Shown here: piece after piece, positions 8,707 to 16,957 of the stretch
Position numbering within the stretch: the first letter of the stretch is position 1
How the letters are laid out: each line of letters begins with the position of its first letter
Source of the DNA: Arthrobacter sp. zg-Y919
GTDB lineage: Bacteria; Actinomycetota; Actinomycetes; Actinomycetales; Micrococcaceae
Length of the DNA: 64,000 nt
Direction: 5' to 3'
Assembly (NCBI RefSeq): GCF_030142045.1
Contig: NZ_CP126242.1
Location: 1,798,001 to 1,862,000 of the forward strand
The notes under the pieces: generated by a model
What the model was told of the DNA's origin: nothing
The model's database searches: none
Seen by the model: the letters and a program-made list of their open reading frames with translations, nothing else
Translations under genes and position numbers: made by a program

Positions 8707-10527
8707 TTGAAAATCGAAAACAGGCACCGGAGTTTCCGGTCCGCATTGGTGCTCGCCATTGGCAGTGCCGTTGTCCTTTCCCCGGTCGCGGCTGTCGCCG
8801 CCCCGGCCAAGCCAGTGCAGGCGCCCGGAGCGTTCTCCGGTGCACCGGGAGCCGAGGGGAACGCCGCCAAAGCCGACGACCGTTCCGATCCGGCAGCCGA
8901 TGAGCGGCGCCAGCTGAACCAGCAGGCCATCGAAAAGGTGATCCGCGGCGAAGCGCCCGTCCAGGCCAAGGGCGGTTCCAAGTCCGTGCAGGTGGCCCCG
9001 GGCCAGTGGGCCGAATACGGGCTGGAGGACAGCGACCAGATCCTGTCCTTCCTCATCGACTTCGGCGACCAGGTGGATCCGCGCTTCCCGGCTGCAGGGC
9101 CGGGACCCCAGCACAACGAGATCCCCCAGCCCAACCGTGCCGTAGACAACTCCACTTACTGGGAGCCGGACTTTGACCGGCAGCATTACCTGGACATGTT
9201 CTTCGATCCGCAGGAAGAGTCGCTGAAGACCCTGTATGAGGAAATGTCCAGCGGCCGCTACACCGTTGACGGCGATGTCAGCGACTGGGTCACGGTCCCC
9301 TACAACTCCGCCAGCTACGGTGAAACCGAGAGCCAGGAGGACATGACCCGCTTCGTGCAGGACGCGGCCGACGCCTGGTACGACGCGCAGATCGCTGCCG
9401 GAAAGAGTCCTGCGGAGATTGACGCCTACCTGGCCGGGTTCGACCAGTGGGACCGTTACGACTACAACAACAACGGCAACTTCGATGAAGCCGACGGCTA
9501 CATCGACCACTTCCAGGCCATCCACGCGGGTGAAGGCGAGGAAGCCGGCGCTCCGACGTCGACCATCTGGGCACACCGCTGGTCCGTGGGACAGGCGGGC
9601 ACCGGCACGCAGGGGCCGGGCACCAACCCGTTCGGTGGTATCCGGATCGGCGACTCGAAGGTCTGGATCCGGGACTACACCACGGAGCCGGAAAACGGCG
9701 GACTGGGCGTCTTCGCCCATGAGTACGCCCACGACCTCGGACTTCCGGACCTCTACGACACCAGCGGCGGGGAGAACAGCACCGGCTTCTGGACGCTGAT
9801 GAGTTCCGGTTCCTGGCTGGGCCACGGCAACGGCACCATCGGCACCACACCCAACCACATGGGGGCCTGGGAAAAGCTGCAGCTCGGCTGGCTGGATTAC
9901 GATACGGCCGCTGCGGGTGCGAAATCCACGCACAAGCTCGGCCCGTCCTACCATGCCACCAAGAAGCAGCAGGCACTGGTGGTCACGCTGCCCCGGGATG
10001 CCGCCGGCAACGGCCGCTACTACATCGCGGAGAACCGGCAGTACATGAGCTACGACGACACCCTGCGCACCGGTCCGTACAACTTTGGCTGGGCACTCAG
10101 CGCCCCGGACCGGGTGGAGCATTACCCATACCAGGATGGGCTGCTCGTGACCTACTGGAACGCCGGACAGCGGAACAACAATACCCAGCAGCATCCCGGT
10201 GCGGGCCTGGTCCTGCCTGTGGATTCACATCCGCAGACACTCCGGTGGTCCGACGGCACTATTGCGCGCAACCGGATCCAGAGCTTCGATGCCACCTTCG
10301 GCAAGGAAGCCACGGATCCGATTTCCCTGCACCGTGAAACTGCGGCCGGGATGACCACCCTCCAGGCACCGGCCCGTCCCGGCGTCCCGGTCTTCGATGA
10401 CACCAATCCGAACGCCTACTACGACCCGGCCAATCCGCAGGCCAGCGTAGTGGTGGCGGGGACGGGCACGAAGATTACCGTCGTGAACAGTAATCCGAAG
10501 GGCATGATGACTGTTCGGGTGAACTAG
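8707..10527 (+). CDS. Secreted M6-family (immune inhibitor A-like) zinc metalloprotease
   Basis: A 606-aa protein beginning with a signal peptide (MKIENRHRSFRS, hydrophobic core, AVAA cut region near residue 37) and a probable propeptide to about residue 150. The catalytic site is HEYAHDLGLPD: His338, Glu339, His342 and Asp348 fit the HExxHxxGxxD metzincin-like zinc motif of peptidase family M6, and MSSGSW downstream fits the Met-turn region. The Asp/Asn-rich YDYNNNGNFDEADGY (about 253-267) looks like a calcium-binding loop. It starts at TTG, with AAGGGGAAG just upstream. Family members degrade extracellular proteins. A 54-nt hairpin element begins 42 nt after the stop. Confidence 0.9.
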   Translation: MKIENRHRSFRSALVLAIGSAVVLSPVAAVAAPAKPVQAPGAFSGAPGAEGNAAKADDRSDPAADERRQLNQQAIEKVIRGEAPVQAKGGSKSVQVAPGQWAEYGLEDSDQILSFLIDFGDQVDPRFPAAGPGPQHNEIPQPNRAVDNSTYWEPDFDRQHYLDMFFDPQEESLKTLYEEMSSGRYTVDGDVSDWVTVPYNSASYGETESQEDMTRFVQDAADAWYDAQIAAGKSPAEIDAYLAGFDQWDRYDYNNNGNFDEADGYIDHFQAIHAGEGEEAGAPTSTIWAHRWSVGQAGTGTQGPGTNPFGGIRIGDSKVWIRDYTTEPENGGLGVFAHEYAHDLGLPDLYDTSGGENSTGFWTLMSSGSWLGHGNGTIGTTPNHMGAWEKLQLGWLDYDTAAAGAKSTHKLGPSYHATKKQQALVVTLPRDAAGNGRYYIAENRQYMSYDDTLRTGPYNFGWALSAPDRVEHYPYQDGLLVTYWNAGQRNNNTQQHPGAGLVLPVDSHPQTLRWSDGTIARNRIQSFDATFGKEATDPISLHRETAAGMTTLQAPARPGVPVFDDTNPNAYYDPANPQASVVVAGTGTKITVVNSNPKGMMTVRVN

Positions 10528-10569
10528 GGACTGGTTCCTTGGCTTGGCCCGCCTTCGGGGACTGGCTCC

Positions 10570-10623
10570 GGCGGCAACGAAATTCCAGAGCTCGCAGAGC
10601 TCGCTTGGAATATTAAAGCCGCC
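10570..10623 (+). repeat. 54-nt hairpin element, copy 1
   Basis: GGCGGC and GCCGCC close an element whose inner 42 nt begin AACGAA and end ATTAAA, with ATTCCA pairing to TGGAAT inside and two GAGCTC palindromes at the tip. The outer arms continue to about 10557-10636 (GGGGxCTGGC against GCCAGxCCCC). It starts 42 nt after the M6 protease stop, in the sense orientation of that gene. Copies 2 and 3 have the same length and loop halves but different stem bases. Confidence 0.85.
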
Positions 10624-10673
10624 TCCGCCAGGCCCCTACGGCTAACGCGGCAGCGTCACCGCACGCACAAAAG

Positions 10674-10713
10674 AAAAGGCAGGTCCCCGGGATTGTCCGG
10701 GGCCCTGCCTTTT
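10674..10713. terminator. Bidirectional terminator between M6 protease and GNAT genes
   Basis: AAAAGGCAGG-T-CCCCGG (10674-10690) pairs with CCGGGG-C-CCTGCCTTTT (10697-10713) around a 6-nt loop. A/T runs on both flanks allow termination from both convergent genes. Confidence 0.85.
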
Positions 10714-10733
10714 CGTTGCCGTCGTGTCCGTCC

Positions 10734-11255
10734 TTAAAGCGTTGTGGTGAAGTCATCCCAGAATTCTTCGCCGTCGGCGTTGAGACGGCCGGTTGACGTG
10801 AGGCCGAGGTTGCGGGCGACCGAAGCCGAGGCAATGTTTTCCGGATGGATGAATGCCGTGATCCGGACCGACGGTACGCGGTGCCGCAGCCAGGTGACCA
10901 TTGCGCGGGCCGCCTCGGTGGCAGCACCCCGTCCCTGGAACGCATCACCCACCACCCACGCAACGGCCGCCGTCGCCCCGTCCGGTTCCACTGAGGCCTG
11001 GACAAATCCGATACTTCTGCCCTGTTCACGGATAATCCAGTTAAGCCACGCCTCACGGCCGTCCGGTGAGACTCCAGGAGCTTGTGCCGCGTACCGCTTC
11101 TGCAGCTCCTGAGCTGTCGGTGCCTGGCCGCCGATGTACTTGTAAATGGCCGTGCCGGCCAGCACCTTCACCATTTCCGCCGCATGGTGCACATCCAAAG
11201 GCTCCAGCGTGAAGCGATCGGTGCTGATCGGAGCGGCGCGGAGGAGACCCGTCAT
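10734..11255 (-). CDS. GNAT family N-acetyltransferase (RimJ/RimL-like)
   Basis: A 173-aa acetyltransferase. AVAWVVGDAFQGRGAATEAA (near residues 95-115) contains the acetyl-CoA loop QGRGAA, and FIHPENIASASVARNLGL is the typical C-terminal HPxNxxSxxVAxxxG segment of RimJ/RimL-type enzymes. The N-terminal RFTLEPLDVHHAAEMVKVL fits the same class. It lies 9 bp downstream of another GNAT gene on the same strand, so the two are probably cotranscribed. The acceptor is unknown. Confidence 0.87.
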   Translation of the reverse strand: MTGLLRAAPISTDRFTLEPLDVHHAAEMVKVLAGTAIYKYIGGQAPTAQELQKRYAAQAPGVSPDGREAWLNWIIREQGRSIGFVQASVEPDGATAAVAWVVGDAFQGRGAATEAARAMVTWLRHRVPSVRITAFIHPENIASASVARNLGLTSTGRLNADGEEFWDDFTTTL

Positions 11256-11264
11256 CGCCGCCGT

Positions 11265-11813
11265 CTAAAGGATCCGTTGGAAGAGAAGGTGGTCCTGCCA
11301 CTTCCCGGCGATGCGGAGGTAGTCCGGTGCCATGCCTATCCGCTCAAAGCCGGAACGGGAAAGGACCTTCTGCGACGCGGCGTTGTCCAACAGGGTGGCG
11401 GCCTGGACCCGGTGCAGTCCCAGTTCGCTGCGGGACAGTTCCACGACGGCGGCCACCGCGGCTGTGCCGATCCCCCGGCCCGCGTAGTCGCCGTCGACCC
11501 AGTACCCAAGGTTGGCCGACTGGAAGGGACCCCCAACTATCCCGGTAAGGGTAATCGTGCCGATGATCCGCTCCTCGTGGACCAGGACCCAGGGAACCTC
11601 CGTACCCGCTGCATGCTGGACGAGCTTTGCCCGCAGAACCTCACGCTGGCCCGCGGGGGTGAAGAACGTGTCCTCCCGGAGTGGTTCCCAAGGCGCCAGA
11701 TAGCTCCTGTTCCGCTGGTACGCGGCGGCGAGGGCATCGGCGTCGGACAGGTCCGCGGTCTTGAGGCGGACGCCGTGCAGCAACTGGGTGGCGGGGAACG
11801 GTTCGCTAAGCAC
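11265..11813 (-). CDS. GNAT family N-acetyltransferase (RimJ/RimL-like)
   Basis: A 182-aa acetyltransferase starting at GTG. It has the typical YLAPWEPLREDTFFT motif of ribosomal-protein-type acetyltransferases, the acetyl-CoA loop DYAGRGIGTAAVAAV, and LLDNAASQKVLSRSGFERIG (N-x3-S-x-x-V-x-x-x-GF). It is upstream of the second GNAT gene. The pair may be a duplication, although they share only family-level features. The substrate is not predictable. Confidence 0.87.
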   Translation of the reverse strand: MLSEPFPATQLLHGVRLKTADLSDADALAAAYQRNRSYLAPWEPLREDTFFTPAGQREVLRAKLVQHAAGTEVPWVLVHEERIIGTITLTGIVGGPFQSANLGYWVDGDYAGRGIGTAAVAAVVELSRSELGLHRVQAATLLDNAASQKVLSRSGFERIGMAPDYLRIAGKWQDHLLFQRIL

Positions 11814-11870
11814 GCTTCAGGGTAGCGCCACTGTTCCCGGTCACAGCTAAAGCGGCTACGGCCGCGCGTC

Positions 11871-11963
11871 GCTTCTGGATCTCTTCTCGGAGCGGCGGAA
11901 GGATTACCTGGCCGCGGACCCAAGCTCCCGGAGTCCTGAAGCAAGGATCTCCGTCAGCACGGA
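11871..11963 (+). pseudogene. Possible remnant of a coding sequence
   Basis: A plus-strand frame here reads DLFSERRKDYLAADPSSRSP and ends ...SVSTDA before a TAG. Its composition is protein-like, but it is preceded in frame by a stop (TAA near 11847) and has no ribosome site. It could be the 3' tail of a decayed gene. I do not recognise the family, and the overlapping minus-strand 71-aa frame (11806-12021) is no more convincing. Confidence 0.25.
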
Positions 11964-12106
11964 CGCATAGGTGCCGTCCGCGGGCGGAGGCCGAGGTTCG
12001 AGGGTGCCGAAAGCAGTGCAATCATCGCATCAGTGTGCCACCGTCCGCTCCAGATGTGCCCACCTAAACCCGTCGGCTAGGGTGGGCCGGGACGAAGGGT
12101 GTGCAC

Positions 12107-12658
12107 ATGATCATCACCGAGTTTCCAAGGGACCTTCTGATGACCGGGGCGATTTTCGGTGTGGCCGCGTTTATGTGGGCGGGGTGGGCTCAGGAGCGTC
12201 CGCCGGAGCATTGGAGTTGGCGCGTCGTCCTCGGCGTCCTGGGACTAGGCGGTGCCGTACTGGCAGCCCTCACGATCCCCGCAGTGGTGAGCAACTGGAC
12301 CCAGCCCACTGCAATTGTTTTCGGTGGGCCGGCCTTCGCCTGGTACGTTGCCGTGTTCTGGCTGGAAGTCGCCGCGATGGTCATCCTCGTCGTCCTGGCG
12401 TCGCGCAGGAAGCGCAGCGACCTCACCGCACCGCTGATCCTCGCCGTCGTGGGCATCCACTTTATCCCGCTGTCATGGGTATTTATGCAGCCGGTCTTAG
12501 TCGTCGCCGGTGCCGTTCTGACCGCCGCCGCGGTCGTTGCGGCCCTTGTGCCGGACCGCGCCGCGGCGCGCAGCTTCTGGTGTGGCCTGCCCGGCAGCGG
12601 GACCCTGCTTATCGGCGGAGCGGCGTGCGCGGCAGCCGGGTTCGGCGCACTGGGTTAA
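12107..12658 (+). CDS. Hypothetical membrane protein
   Basis: About 183 aa of strongly hydrophobic sequence with roughly five or six predicted membrane helices (for example WRVVLGVLGLGGAVLAALTI and ITEFPRDLLMTGAIFGVAAF). I do not recognise a family. GAAGG at 12093-12097 lies about 9 nt before the ATG at 12107; a GTG two codons earlier (12101) is the alternative start. The gene is followed after 56 bp by a PGPGW membrane protein on the same strand, so the two may be expressed together. Confidence 0.7.
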   Translation: MIITEFPRDLLMTGAIFGVAAFMWAGWAQERPPEHWSWRVVLGVLGLGGAVLAALTIPAVVSNWTQPTAIVFGGPAFAWYVAVFWLEVAAMVILVVLASRRKRSDLTAPLILAVVGIHFIPLSWVFMQPVLVVAGAVLTAAAVVAALVPDRAAARSFWCGLPGSGTLLIGGAACAAAGFGALG

Positions 12659-12714
12659 CGACCGCTGGAGATCCGGCGCGGCTAACTCGCAGGTTCGCGT
12701 GGAAGACTTGCCGG

Positions 12715-13173
12715 ATGATGACGACGGAACAGATCCCGCCATGGCTGCGCCGCACCGGCATTGAGGTGGCGGGGTGGTCCCTGGTCGTTCTGGGCCTGGC
12801 TGCCCTGGTACTCCCCGGGCCCGGATTGCTGATGGTTGTTGCCGGGCTGGCTGTGCTGTCCCTGCGCTATCACTGGGCACACCGCTGGCTGCATCCGGTC
12901 AAGGAACGTGCCTTCCGGGCAGCCGCCCAGCAAGTGCAGACCGTGCCGCGGATCATCGCCACCGTCTGCGGCGGTCTGCTTGTGATCGCGGCCGGCGTGA
13001 TCTGGGGGCTCTGGCGGCAGGTGCCAAACTGGTGGCCCCTGCAGGATTCCTGGTGGCTGCCCGGCGGCTGGGTCACTGGTGGGACCCTTATCGGGTCCGG
13101 CTGCATCGGCCTGGCACTGATCGTCTACAGCTACATACGCTTCCGCGGCCCGGGCTCGTCCCCGCACAGCTAA
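12715..13173 (+). CDS. PGPGW-family transmembrane protein
   Basis: A 152-aa protein with the family motif in VLPGPGLLMVVAGLAVLS (about residues 27-44), followed by a basic amphipathic stretch YHWAHRWLHPVKERAFRAAA and two further hydrophobic segments, one containing GGLLVIAAGVIWGLW. The family (putative transmembrane protein PGPGW) has no assigned function. The start is one of two adjacent ATG codons, preceded by GGAAG with 9 nt spacing. The same frame is open for 248 codons upstream, but that part is a shadow of the neighbouring membrane-protein gene. Confidence 0.85.
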   Translation: MMTTEQIPPWLRRTGIEVAGWSLVVLGLAALVLPGPGLLMVVAGLAVLSLRYHWAHRWLHPVKERAFRAAAQQVQTVPRIIATVCGGLLVIAAGVIWGLWRQVPNWWPLQDSWWLPGGWVTGGTLIGSGCIGLALIVYSYIRFRGPGSSPHS

Positions 13174-13214
13174 GCGGCGCCCCTTCCGTTTAATGCGAAG
13201 TGCGCTGCCGGTGC

Positions 13215-15743
13215 TTACCGAAGCTGCTTGAGCGCGGCCGAAAGATACGGTGCCGTCCGGCTGGCGTCGCAGGCCGCGACGTCGTCGGCGGTGCCGGCGC
13301 AGATAATCCGGCCGCCTTCCTCGCCGCCGGAGGGTCCCATGTCGATGACCCAGTCCGCGGACGCAACCACGTTCATGGAATGCTCCACCACCACCACGGT
13401 GTTTCCGGCATCCACCAGCCGGTTCAGCTGGCGCAGCAGCAGCTGCACGTCCTGCGGGTGCAGGCCGGTGGTCGGCTCGTCCAGCAGGAACAGTGTGGAG
13501 CCGCGGCGGGCGCGCTGCAGTTCGGTGGCAAGCTTGATCCGCTGTGCCTCGCCGCCGGAGAGTTCGGTGGCGGGCTGGCCCAGGCGGAGGTAACCCAGCC
13601 CGACGTCGAGCAGCGTCTGCAGGCTCCGCGACGCCGCCGGCACATCGGCCAGGAACTCGGCTGCGGTCTCCACCCGCATTCCGAGCACATCGGCGATGCT
13701 CTTGCCGCGGTAGGTGACTTCGAGGGTTTCCTCGTTGTAGCGGGCGCCGTGGCAGACCGGGCACGGCCCGTAGGTGCCGGGCAGGAACAGGAGTTCGACG
13801 GCGAGGAAACCTTCGCCCTGGCAGGTCTCGCAGCGGCCGCCGGTCACGTTGAAGGAGAACCGGCCGGCGTTGTAGCCGCGGGCGCGGGCTTCGTCGGTGC
13901 CGGCGTAGAGCTTACGGACGGCGTCGAAGAGGCCGGTGTAGGTGGCCAGGTTGGAGCGCGGGGTGCGGCCGATGGGCCGCTGGTCCACCCGGACCAGCCG
14001 GTCCAGGTGCTCCAGTCCGGCGATGCTGCGTACATGCGCCCCGGGGTCGGTGTCTTCGGGTGCCTCGGGGTCCTCGGGTTCGGTCGGCACGCCGTTAATC
14101 TGGCGGCCCACGGTTTCGGCCAGGACCTGGCTGACCAGGGTGGACTTGCCGGAGCCGGACACACCGGTGACCGCAGTGAAGACGCCCAACGGAATCTCGG
14201 CGTCCAGGCCGCGCAGGTTGTGCCGGGTGATGCCCTTCAGGCTCAGCCACTGGTCGGGGGTGCGCCGGGCGGGCTTCGCCGTCTCCGCTTCCCCGAACAG
14301 GAACGGACGGGTGGCGCTCTCCTCGACCTCGGCCAGGCCCTCGACCGGCCCGCTGTAGAGCACGGTTCCGCCGCCGTCGCCGGCCTGCGGACCTACGTCG
14401 ACGATCCATTCGGCGCTGCGCACCACGTCCATGTTGTGCTCCACGACGAACACGGAGTTGCCGGCCTCCTTGAGTTCCTGCAGCACGGTCAGCAGCGGCT
14501 CGGCGTCGGCCGGGTGCAGCCCCGCGGAGGGCTCGTCCAGAACGTAGATGACTCCGAACAGGCCCGAGCGCAGCTGCGTGGCGATGCGCAGGCGCTGCAT
14601 TTCCCCGGGAGAGAGGGTAGGCGTGGCCCGGGAGAGGCTCAGATAGCCCAGTCCCAGTCCGATCAGCACCTCCAACCGGCCCAGCAGGTCCCGGGTGATG
14701 GTCACGGCCACTTCGGTGTCTTCGTTCGACGCCGCGGCGCGGGAGGCGGTGCCCGCCGACTTCAGTTCCGCCGTCGGCCGGATGATCTCGGCCAGCTCCG
14801 CCAGCGTGGCTCCGTTCAGCTCGGCGATGTTCCGGCCGGCGAACGTCACCGCGAGGGCCTCGGGGCGCAGGCCTGCTCCCCCGCACACCGGGCACGGGCC
14901 GGAAACCATATAGGCCAGGACGCGTTCGCGCATCTGGGCGCTGCCCGAATCGGCGAGCGTGTGCATGACGTAGCTCTTGGCGCTCCAGAACCGTCCCTTG
15001 TACGGTTTGGCCACGCGGTCACGCTGCGGGGTAATCATCACCACCGGCTGTTCTTCGGTGAACAGGATCCAGTCGCGGTCCTTCCTGGACAGCTTGTTCC
15101 AGGGCACATCGACGTCGTAGCCGAGCTGGATGAGGATGTCGCGCAGGTTCTTGCCCTGCCAGGCGCCGGGCCAGGCCGCAATGGCACCGTCCCGGATGCT
15201 GAGGCTGGGATCGGGAACCAGGGAGTCCTCGGTGACGGTGTGGGCGATACCGAGTCCGGAACACTCGCGGCAGGCGCCGGCGGCAGTGTTGGGCGAGAAC
15301 GCATCGGAGTCGAGGCTGCCCGGTTCGGCGTCGGCCGGATAGGTGCCGCCGCGGGAGAAGAGCATCCGCATGGAATTGGAAAGAGTGGTGAGCGTGCCGA
15401 CGGTGGAGCGCGAGCTGGGGGCTCCACGGCGCTGCTGGAGTGCGACGGCGGGCGGCAGGCCGGCGATTTCCTCCACCTTCGGGTTGGACCCCTGGGCCAG
15501 CAGCCGGCGTGCGTACGGGGCCACCGACTCGAAGTAGCGGCGCTGCGCCTCGGCGTAGATGGTGCCGAAGGCCAGCGAGGATTTACCGGAACCGGACACC
15601 CCGGTGAAGGCGACAATCGCGTCGCGCGGGATGTCGACGTCGACATTGCGCAGGTTGTTCTCCTGCGCTCCGCGGACGCGCACCATGCCGCTGGCGTGCA
15701 GATTAGGGGCAGATTCCGGGGAAGTTTTCGCGCTACTCATCAT
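13215..15743 (-). CDS. UvrA paralogue (excinuclease ABC subunit A-like ATPase)
   Basis: 842 aa, shorter than the roughly 950 aa of canonical UvrA. It has two ABC modules with Walker A motifs GVSGSGKSSLAFGTIYAEAQ near residues 48-67 and GVSGSGKSTLVSQVL in the second half, plus ABC signatures LSPGEMQRL and LSGGEAQRI. Zinc-finger cysteines are present in CETCQGEGF and GPCPVCHGARY. The region between the first Walker A and the first zinc module is short, as in class II/III UvrA proteins that lack a full UvrB-binding domain. Such proteins are linked to DNA-damage tolerance or drug resistance. A canonical uvrA is expected elsewhere in the genome. Confidence 0.88.
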   Translation of the reverse strand: MMSSAKTSPESAPNLHASGMVRVRGAQENNLRNVDVDIPRDAIVAFTGVSGSGKSSLAFGTIYAEAQRRYFESVAPYARRLLAQGSNPKVEEIAGLPPAVALQQRRGAPSSRSTVGTLTTLSNSMRMLFSRGGTYPADAEPGSLDSDAFSPNTAAGACRECSGLGIAHTVTEDSLVPDPSLSIRDGAIAAWPGAWQGKNLRDILIQLGYDVDVPWNKLSRKDRDWILFTEEQPVVMITPQRDRVAKPYKGRFWSAKSYVMHTLADSGSAQMRERVLAYMVSGPCPVCGGAGLRPEALAVTFAGRNIAELNGATLAELAEIIRPTAELKSAGTASRAAASNEDTEVAVTITRDLLGRLEVLIGLGLGYLSLSRATPTLSPGEMQRLRIATQLRSGLFGVIYVLDEPSAGLHPADAEPLLTVLQELKEAGNSVFVVEHNMDVVRSAEWIVDVGPQAGDGGGTVLYSGPVEGLAEVEESATRPFLFGEAETAKPARRTPDQWLSLKGITRHNLRGLDAEIPLGVFTAVTGVSGSGKSTLVSQVLAETVGRQINGVPTEPEDPEAPEDTDPGAHVRSIAGLEHLDRLVRVDQRPIGRTPRSNLATYTGLFDAVRKLYAGTDEARARGYNAGRFSFNVTGGRCETCQGEGFLAVELLFLPGTYGPCPVCHGARYNEETLEVTYRGKSIADVLGMRVETAAEFLADVPAASRSLQTLLDVGLGYLRLGQPATELSGGEAQRIKLATELQRARRGSTLFLLDEPTTGLHPQDVQLLLRQLNRLVDAGNTVVVVEHSMNVVASADWVIDMGPSGGEEGGRIICAGTADDVAACDASRTAPYLSAALKQLR

Positions 15744-15750
15744 CTTTAGG

Positions 15751-16770
15751 TTACCGAGGCTTCCCCCGCGGAGCTAAACGGTAAGCCTGCTTTCCGCCAC
15801 GAGCGTGAGCTGCCGCCTTTGGGACCCTGCCTTTCTTTCCCGGGACAGTACTGCCCAGCCGGGCGCCGTAGCGGATGAGCAGTGCATTTCCCGCCTCAAG
15901 GGCCGCCGGCGACACGGTATCCAGCGTCAGGAAGCCGTGGACGAGGCCGGCGTGGGGAACGTACTCGACGTCCCCTCCTGCCGCAGCCAGCGCATCGGCC
16001 AGCAGCTTTCCCTCGTCCCGCAGGGGATCGTGTTCGGCAGTAGCCAGAATGGTTGGCACTGCCGACGCTGGGCCAGGGACGGAGAATCCGTGCACCGGGC
16101 TGAACTCCGCCAAGGCCCCGGGCGAGGGATCCGGAACCCATTGGGAGAGGTAAAAGGACAGGTCCCGCACCGACAACCCCCATCCTTCGCCCTTGGCCCG
16201 GGCGCTGGGCAGGCTGAGGGTCAGATCGGCATTCGGATAGGCCAGGAACAGCAGCACCGGCTGGGACGGCGTGCCGGCCAGCCGGCGCGCTGCGAGAAAC
16301 GCAATGAGTCCCCCGGAACTGTCGCCGGCCAGACCGGTACCCGGCAGCACCGGCCCCAGCTCTCCCGGTCCTCCGGCCACCCAGGCCAGCACCGCAGCGA
16401 CGTCGTCCACCGCTGCCGGGGCCGGATGCTCGGGCGCCAGCCGGTAATCCACAGCGAGAACGGCTGTTCCGGCCAGCAGGGCCAGCCGCCGGCACAGCCG
16501 GTCGTGTGATTCCAGGCCGCCGAACACAAATCCCCCGCCGTGGACAAACACCGTCACGGGCTGGGGCTCTGTGCTGGAGCGGTACAGCCGGCACGGCACC
16601 GGAACGTGCGAGGGAACCAGCACGTCCCGCACCTGGTCCACATCGGGACCGGCCGGACGTGGACGCGGCAGGCGCAGCTGCCGGATCCGTTCCAGTGACG
16701 GCTCCTCCGCCTCACCGCGGCGGACCTCCTGCAGCCAGGCGGCCAGCTGGGGATCGGCGACAGTATCCAT
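15751..16770 (-). CDS. Alpha/beta hydrolase (hormone-sensitive-lipase-like esterase)
   Basis: A 339-aa serine esterase. The oxyanion-hole motif FVHGGGFVFGG and the nucleophile elbow GDSSGG are those of the HSL (family IV) esterases, and a catalytic Asp in EHDPLRDEG and His in GLVHGFLTLD complete the triad. It hydrolyses ester bonds of small acyl substrates; the physiological substrate is unknown. The C-terminal tail (KKGRVPKAAAHARGGKQAYR) is basic and extends beyond the fold. The stop is 7 bp from the UvrA-like start on the same strand, suggesting cotranscription. Confidence 0.9.
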   Translation of the reverse strand: MDTVADPQLAAWLQEVRRGEAEEPSLERIRQLRLPRPRPAGPDVDQVRDVLVPSHVPVPCRLYRSSTEPQPVTVFVHGGGFVFGGLESHDRLCRRLALLAGTAVLAVDYRLAPEHPAPAAVDDVAAVLAWVAGGPGELGPVLPGTGLAGDSSGGLIAFLAARRLAGTPSQPVLLFLAYPNADLTLSLPSARAKGEGWGLSVRDLSFYLSQWVPDPSPGALAEFSPVHGFSVPGPASAVPTILATAEHDPLRDEGKLLADALAAAGGDVEYVPHAGLVHGFLTLDTVSPAALEAGNALLIRYGARLGSTVPGKKGRVPKAAAHARGGKQAYRLAPRGKPR

Positions 16771-16891
16771 CGGGCCAACCTAGCACCGGGTTTCTCGAAC
16801 AGCGGTATGTCGGTAGGGTCGGTGCGGGGACACAGCGTGACCCAGGACATAGCGGGTTCCTGCGCTGCCGTCCCCGGCGTCCTTGCGGCCT

Positions 16892-16911
16892 ATGTTACTC
16901 ACGAGTAACAT
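16892..16911. promoter_or_regulatory. Perfect palindromic operator upstream of the fad operon
   Basis: ATGTTACTC-AC-GAGTAACAT is a 9-bp perfect inverted repeat with a 2-nt centre. It lies 46 nt before the thiolase start in the divergent hydrolase/fad region. The shape TTACT-N4-AGTAA fits TetR-family operators, which commonly control fatty-acid degradation genes in actinobacteria. The repressor is not encoded nearby, so the regulator is inference. Confidence 0.7.
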
Positions 16912-16957
16912 CGAGCCGGACGTAGTTCCGTTTCATATCTCAAAGAGGAGTAAGTAC

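Noticed and set aside
11806..12021. 71-codon minus-strand frame as a gene upstream of the GNAT pair
   Set aside because: It overlaps the GNAT start and has no family similarity or ribosome site.
11971..12714. Long upstream extension of the PGPGW protein frame
   Set aside because: It overlaps the adjacent membrane-protein gene in another frame and is Arg/Pro-rich; the GGAAG site before 12715 marks the real start.
13200..15749. 849-codon plus-strand frame opposite the UvrA-like gene
   Set aside because: It is the reverse-strand shadow of a gene with clear ABC motifs; its translation is His/Gly/Val-rich and has no family similarity.
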